A DNA stretch of 64,000 bases. Source: Dastarcus helophoroides. Taxonomy: Eukaryota; Arthropoda; Insecta; Coleoptera; Bothrideridae. Both the position numbers and the translations under genes were made by a program. The stretch covers positions 19,044,455 through 19,108,454 of the forward strand of contig CM053329.1 of assembly GCA_028583605.1 (NCBI GenBank), given 5' to 3'. Positions 58,101 through 64,000 of the stretch are shown one piece after another. Position 1 is the first letter of the stretch; the number at the start of each line of letters is the position of its first letter. The notes below the pieces were generated by a model that was given only the letters and a program-made list of their open reading frames with translations, ran no database searches and had not been told where the DNA came from.

Positions 58101-59008
58101 TTCATGTGACTGCATGAATCTCGACAGTAATTGGTTACTAACCTGACGTAAATTTAATTTGGGTTGACTGAGTCAAGCTGAAGTGAGTTTAGTATATTTC
58201 ATGACGAATAATAATTCAGAATGAAAAACTGAATTAAAGCAATTCTTTAAGTCCATTTCAAGCATTTACGGTGGATTATGGCCAAAAAGGGATTTGTTTT
58301 CGCTGGGTTCTAGCATTTCATCCTTAAAACGAAATATCAGTTCAGGTAGATTCGACTAAAAAAATATTTCTTCACTGTTAAGAAACGAAATTGCCATCGA
58401 GGGTAAAAAATCTGCGTCCCATCGTTCTCAACTTTCTAATTTTACAACCCTTAAGTTGCAGCAATAAAACCTTCAAGTCGCCCGAGTGTAAAAAAGCCGA
58501 CGAAAAAAACGCTTTCTCTTTTAGGGTCCGTTTAAAAAGTCGACTTTCAGTTCTCTAACAATTCCGTTTGCTGTTGTGTTTTACCATCGTCCGGCGTAAG
58601 AGAGCGATTTGAAATCAGTTTGAGGTGTAACGAAGACAAAGTAAATATAAGAACCGCGAGCGATCGGATCTAACCTGTGAACTTTCCACATGCAAATATT
58701 CCACTTGTAACTTTGTAAGATAACCGACGATGTATAACGCAACAGCCACATAACCTATTATGACAAGTCTATTTGAAATTGTGGAGAAATTCTTGTTTCG
58801 CCGCGTACGGTACAAAAATTTATGGAATAGTGTGAAGGCGGTTTTTTTTCTTCGGCGGTCAACCGTTTAGGTAGTAACAGGCGCAGGAGTCATCGACGGT
58901 CGTCGATAAATCTAACACCACGGAAATTGCGCGATAGAGTGGGAACCTGAAACCTTTAGGTAAGCAAATAATCCTTTATTAGGCATTTGAGGCCTCAAAA
59001 ATGTTCAC
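58101..59008. other. Unique DNA
   Basis: Non-repetitive, balanced composition, no frame with a recognisable domain. TTTAGGTAAG at about 58,955 resembles a splice donor but lacks context. Confidence 0.4.
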
Positions 59009-59020
59009 AGAGAAAGTTTC

Positions 59021-59179
59021 AAAAATTGAAATACAGAACTTGTCCCCTGAAACCAAGAAAGATTAAAAACACAACAAAGGTTACTCTAACGCGTTTCGAC
59101 GGCCAAGCTGTCATCTCCAGAGACTTTCAGGTTTCAGGGGACAAGTTCTGTGAAGATAACCAAGGAACCGTTCCACCAA
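59021..59179 (-). mobile_element. Fold-back element, copy 10, with 12-bp target duplication
   Basis: AGAGAAAGTTTC is at 59009-59020 and 59180-59191. It contains the left arm, CTCTAACGCGTTTCGACGGC, then CAAGCTGTCATCTCCAGAGAC, then a shortened right arm and AACCAAGGAACCGTTCCACC. On the minus strand the hammerhead-like core reads CTGGAGA, losing an invariant A. Confidence 0.9.
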
Positions 59180-59199
59180 AGAGAAAGTTTCTTTTAAGT

Positions 59200-60330
59200 G
59201 CTTCTTTTTGACTTGTTTCTATGCTGTTTTGATCATTCCTGGCTGAAAAAAATAAGGATGAAATCAATTTTGGGTTGTGTGTGATTTTTTTTCTGAAAAT
59301 TTCGAATTTAGTCGTGAAATTGGAAGTATCATTTTGAATTTTTTTGTGAAACCTTTCTCAAAATTTCCACCCTTTCTCTCTACATTTCAGCTTAAAATTA
59401 CCGATTTCTTGAGCATTTCAAATTTTTATATTTCCTTAAAATTCGACGAAATTTTCAGCAAAATCAAAATTTTGATGAAAATCGACTGCGTTCCAGAAAT
59501 CTGGATTAACAAGATCGAAATTTTAAGACAAAAGTGGAATGTTCTAGTTTAAATACTGCACTTTGGAACTGAGAAATTTCGAGAGTAAACTCGAATTTTA
59601 AACTATAAATATTTTGGTATTCATTAAAATTTTTTTGCTGAGAAATTCTAAATTAATCTGAAAATTGCAATTCTTTCACATTATTTAAATTTAAAAGGTC
59701 AATATTTTCATTTGGAAAAATAGTTCACTTTTTTTAATAAGTGTGAACTTTCGTTCCAACTTTTATTATCAACATTTCGTGTATTTAGACTCGAAATTCC
59801 GTTTCTCTTCTTGATCTTTGTTTCAAATTTTTTTCCTATAAAATTCACGCTTTTCTCACAATTTTAAATCTTCTCTGAAACACCTTACCTAAAACTCAAG
59901 CTCATTTGCAAAAGTAAATGACTTTCAAAATAATTTTCAGAAAAAAAAAGTTGAAATTTTCACCTTAGAGTAGAGCATCTTAAACTTTTGACTGCAAACT
60001 AAAAGCTTTCACAATTTCCTCTGAAATGTCTTCGTTTGATTCCAAAATTTCAATTTAATTCTAGCAAATTTGAGTCAGTAGTTAAAATTTTGGTTTTGTA
60101 CAATTATTTTTTAAACTTTTCACCCTAAAATGAAAATTTTTTCTTCGTTAATATCGAAGTTTCAATTTAATTCTAGAAAATGTGAGTTAGAAATGAAACT
60201 TTCATTTTTCTGGAATTTTTCACTACTTCAACATTTTATTTTTTTTTTTCAAAATAATCTACTTGCTTTAGTCTCAAAATTTAGACTCAAATCGTAAAAT
60301 TTCGGGTTTAAATTTTATTTATTTTTTAAT
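59200..60330. repeat. T-rich transition repeat
   Basis: Irregular TTTCGAATTT and AAATTTCAATTT units of no clear period, leading into the 72-bp satellite. A 91-codon frame (59277-59552) is low complexity and not called. Confidence 0.5.
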
Positions 60331-63300
60331 TTTGCTTTTTAATTCGAAATGTGGAAAACAAGTTTTTAGGAAAATAGATTTTGAGCAAGCCGAAACTTTA
60401 AAAAAACAAACTGAATCAAAATACTTAATAATACATAAAAATATTCAGAGCTTCGATTCCAATCTAACAATTTCGACTCGCCCAGAAATGTTAAATTTTC
60501 GAGCAAAAAGTCGAATATTCGAGTTTTTGTTAAAGTTCCAGTTTTTTTTCGAATTTTGAACTCGAAATTTTTAGAAAAAAAGTCGAATATTTGGGTTAAT
60601 TTAAGTTTCTGTTAAAGTTCCAGTAACTTAATAATACATAAAAATAGTCAGAGCTTCGATTCCAATCTAACAATTTCGACTCGCCCAGAAATTTTGAATT
60701 TTCGAGCAGAAAGTCGAATATTCGAGTTTTTGTTAAAGTTCCAGTTCTTTTTCGAATCTTGAACTCGATATTTTTCCAAAAAAGTCGAATATTTGTGTTA
60801 ATTTAAGTTTCTGTTAAAGTTCCAGTAAATTTTTTGAGTTCTGAACTCGATATTTCCAGAAAAAAAGTCGAAAATCGAGTTTTTGTGAAAGTTCCAGTTT
60901 TTTTTTCAGTTCTGAACTTGATATTTCGAGAAAACAATTGGAATATTCGAGTTTTTGTTAAAGTCCCATTTTTTTTGAGTTTTGAATTTGACATTTCCAG
61001 AAAAATATTGAATATTTGTGTTAACTTAAGTTTCTGTTAAGGTTCCAGTTTTTTGAGTTTTGAATTCAGTATTTATAGAAAAAAGGTTCAATTTTCGAGT
61101 TTTTGTTAAAACTCCAGTTCTTTTTTTCATTATTAACTCGATATTTCCACAAAAAAGTCGAATATTTGTGCTAATTTAAGTTTCTGTTAACAATTCCAGT
61201 TGTTTTGTTAAAATTTCAATTTGTTTTTGAGTTTTGGACTTGACATTTCCAAAAAACCGTCGGATATTCGAGTTTTTGCCTAAGTTCTAGTTTTTTTTCA
61301 GTTTTGATCTTGACATTTCCAGAAAAAAGTCGGATATTCGAGTTTTTATTAAAGTTACATTTTTTTTGAGTTTTGAATTCGACATTTCCAGAAAAAGTCG
61401 AATATTAGAGTTTCTGTTAAAGTTCCAGTTTTTTTTTTGAGTTTTGAATTCGATATTTCCAGAAAAAAAGTCGCATATTCAAGTTTTTGTTAAAAGTTTC
61501 AGTATTTTTTCAGTTTTGAACTTTACATTTTATTTAAATTCAATTTTTTTAAAGTTTTGAACTCGACATTTCTGGATGAATATTGAATATTTGCGTTAAC
61601 TTAAGTTTCTCTTAAAGTTCCAGTTTTTTGAGTTTTGAACTCTACATTTTTAGAAAAAAAGTCGAATATTTGTGGTAATTTAAGTTTCTCTTAAAGTTCC
61701 AGTATTTTTTTTGAGTTTTAAACTCGATATCTCCGGAAAAATTTTGAATGTTTGTGTTTATTAAAGTTTCTGTTGAAGTTCCAGTTTTGTGAGTTTTGGA
61801 CTCGATATTTTCAGAGGAAAATCCAATATTCGAGTTTTTATTAAAATTACAGTTTATTTTTTGAGCTTTCAACTCGATATTTTAACAAAAGAGACGAACA
61901 TTTGTGTTCATTTAAGTTTCTATCAACAATTCCAGTTTTTTTTTAGTCTTTAACTCGATATTACCAGAAAAAAGTTGATTTTTCGAGTTTTTGTTAAAGT
62001 TTCAGTTTTTTTTTTGAGTTTTGGACTTGACATTCTCAGAAAACGGTCAAATATTCGAGTTTTTTCCAAAGTTACAGGTTTCTTTTGAGTTTTGAATTCG
62101 ATATTTCCAGAAAAAGTCGAATATTCGAGTTAAAAGTTCCAGTATTTTTTCAGTTTTGAACTTTACATTTCCAGAAAAAGTGGAATATTCGAGTTTTTGT
62201 CAAAGTTCCTTTTTTTTTGAGTTTTGAATTCGCCATTTCCAGAAAAATGTTGAATATTTGTGTTAATCCAAATTTCTCCTAAGGTTCCAGTTTTTTGGGT
62301 CTTGAACTCGATATTTCCAGAAAAAAGTCCGATATTCTTGGTTTTATTAAAATTCCAGTTTTTTTGTTGAGTTTTCAGCTCGACATTTTCACAAAAAATC
62401 GAATATTTGCGTTAATTTAAGTTTCTGTTAACAATTCCAGTTGTTTTGAGTCTTGAACTCGATATTTCCAGAAAGAAGTCGATGCTTCGAGTTTTTGGTA
62501 AAGCTTCAATTTTTTTTGAGTTTTGGACTTAATATTTTGAGAAAACAGTTGAATGTTCGAGTTTTTGCCAAAGTTACAGGTTTATTTTAAGTTTTGAATT
62601 CGATATTTCTAGAAAAAGTTGGTTATTCGAGTTTTTATTAAAGTTTCAGTTTTTTTTGGGTTTTGAACTCGATGTTTCCAGACAAAAGTGGAATATTCGA
62701 GTTTTTGTTAAAGTTCTAGTTATTTTCGAATTTTGAACTCGACATTTTTAGAAAAAAAAGTCGAATATTTGTGGCAATGTAAATTTCTGTTAAAGTTCCA
62801 GTGTTTTTTTTGAGTTTTGAACTCAATATCCCCAGAAAAATTTTGAATATTTCTGTTAATTATAGTTTCTGTTGAAGTTTCAGTTTTGTGAGTTGTGGAC
62901 TCGATATTTTCAGAAAAACATCCAACATTCGAGGTTTTATTAAAATTCCAGTTTTTTTTGAGTTTTTAACTCGACATTTCCACAAAAGAGTCGAATATTT
63001 GTGTTCATTTAAGTTTCTGTTAACAATTCCAGTTTTTTTCTGAGTCTTGACATCGATATTTCCAGAAAAAAATCGATTATTCGAGTTTTTGTTAAGGTTT
63101 CAGTTTTTTTGAGTTTTGGACTTAACATTTCCAGAAAACGTTCGAATATTCGAGTTTTTTCCAAAGTTATAAGTTTCTTTTGAGTTTTGAATTCGATATT
63201 TCGAGAAAAAGTCGAATATTCGAGTTAAAAGTTCCGGTATTTTTTTAGTTTTGAATTTGACATTTCCAGAAAAAGGTGGAATATTCCAGTTTTTGTTAAA

Positions 63301-64000
63301 GTTCCATTTTTTTTTGAGTTTTGAATTGGATATTTCCAGAAAAATGTTGAATATTTGTGTTAACTCAAGTTTCTCTTAAGGTTCCAGTTTTTTTGAGTTT
63401 TGAACTCGATATTTCCCGAAAAAAGTCTAATATTCGTGTTTTATTAAAATTTTGGTTTTTTTTTAATTCTAAATTCGACATTTCCACAAAAAAAGTCGAA
63501 TATTTGCGTTAATTTAAGTTTCTGTTAACAGTTCCAGTTGTTTTGAGTCTTGAACTCGATATTTCCTGAAAGAAGTCGATGATTCGAGTTTTTGGTAAAG
63601 CTTCAATTTTTTTTTAGTTTTGGACTTAATATTTTGGGAAAACAGTCGAATGTTCGAGTTTTTGCCAAAGTTACAGGTTTCTTTTAAGTTTTGAATTCGA
63701 TATTTCCAGAAAAATTTGAATATTCGAGTTTTCATTAAAGGTCCAGTTTTTTTTTGGTATTGAACTCGATGTTTCCAGAAAAAAGTTGAAAACTCGAGTT
63801 TCTGTTAAAGTTTCATTTTTTTGCGAATTCTGAACTTGACATTTTTAGAAAAAAAACTCGAATATTTGTGGTAATTTAAGTTTCTGTTAAAGGTCCAGTA
63901 TTTTTTTGAGTTTTGAACTCGACATCTCCAGAAAAATTTTGAATATTTGTATTAATTTAAGTTTCAGTTAAAGTTCCAGTTTTATGAGTTTTGGACTCGT
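60331..64000. repeat. ~72-bp satellite with 1,097-bp higher-order unit, continues past the window
   Basis: Unit: GTTCCAG, T-run, GAGTTTTGAACTCGATATTT, CCAGAAAAAAGTCGAATATT and CGAGTTTTTGTTAAA, spaced about 70-75 bp. Two independent marker pairs (ACAATTCCAG at 61926/63023, and ACA[A/G]TTCCAG at 62431/63528) are each 1,097 bp apart. That gives a higher-order unit of about fifteen monomers. A direct duplication of about 120 bp, offset 204 bp, is at 60422/60626. No coding sequence. Confidence 0.9.

Noticed and set aside
58950..58965. TTTAGGTAAG as a third recursive splice site
   Set aside because: There is no adequate pyrimidine tract or branch point upstream.
23424..59179. Calling the fold-back family a classical MITE
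   Set aside because: Target duplications vary from 11 to 14 bp, the ends are asymmetric and several copies have one arm only, which does not fit cut-and-paste transposition.

Overview
The window looks like nuclear DNA from an insect, possibly a beetle. It is A+T-rich and dominated by repeats. It carries an interstitial block of the arthropod telomere pentamer TTAGG next to a block of TCAGG, the pentamer known from Tribolium and many other Coleoptera. It also holds degraded non-LTR retrotransposon, mariner-like and LTR-retrotransposon pieces. I found no convincing intact host protein-coding gene, no tRNA and no rRNA. The long open frames at 1.5-5.6 kb are only the repeat read through in stop-free frames. 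The window is best read as intergenic DNA or the inside of a very long intron.

Layout. 1-1530: dispersed-repeat copy and unique DNA. 1531-5529: 266 identical copies of a 15-bp unit that is itself three variants of the telomere pentamer, followed at 5641-6180 by TTAGG/TCAGG arrays. 6.2-10.4 kb: a 1.15-kb tandem duplication carrying two kinds of retrotransposon tail and a 400-bp repeat. 10.4-11.45 kb: unique DNA starting with a candidate recursive splice site. 11.9-15.3 kb: satellite with a 143-bp subunit and a 481-bp higher-order unit. 15.3-21 kb: mobile-element mosaic (long palindrome, a 460-bp element with a conserved 66-codon frame, a solo-LTR candidate, unique DNA). 21.7-22.6 kb and 28.1-28.7 kb: a 242-bp satellite. 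22.6-28 kb: an A-rich array with a 0.55-0.69-kb higher-order period. 29.8-37.7 kb: a T/A-rich array with a 315-bp higher-order repeat and multi-kb internal duplications. 37.9-45.9 kb: mostly unique DNA with enhancer-like and CTCF-like sequence and small insertions. 45.9-54.1 kb: a 164-bp satellite present in both orientations. 54.1-59 kb: unique DNA plus A-rich repeats. 60.3-64 kb: a ~72-bp satellite with a 1,097-bp higher-order period, running off the window.

The most interesting system is a family of at least ten short fold-back insertions scattered from 23.4 to 59.2 kb. They share one arm sequence and differ in how much of the centre is missing. Five have clear 11-14 bp target-site duplications. 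The fullest centres carry a motif matching the hammerhead ribozyme core in order. I read them as non-autonomous, Penelope-like or retrozyme-like retroelements. This is an inference: no Penelope-like protein is encoded here. Other leads are the pentamer-derived 15-bp satellite, the recursive splice site candidate, a 134-bp near-perfect hairpin and a pair of CTCF-like sites.
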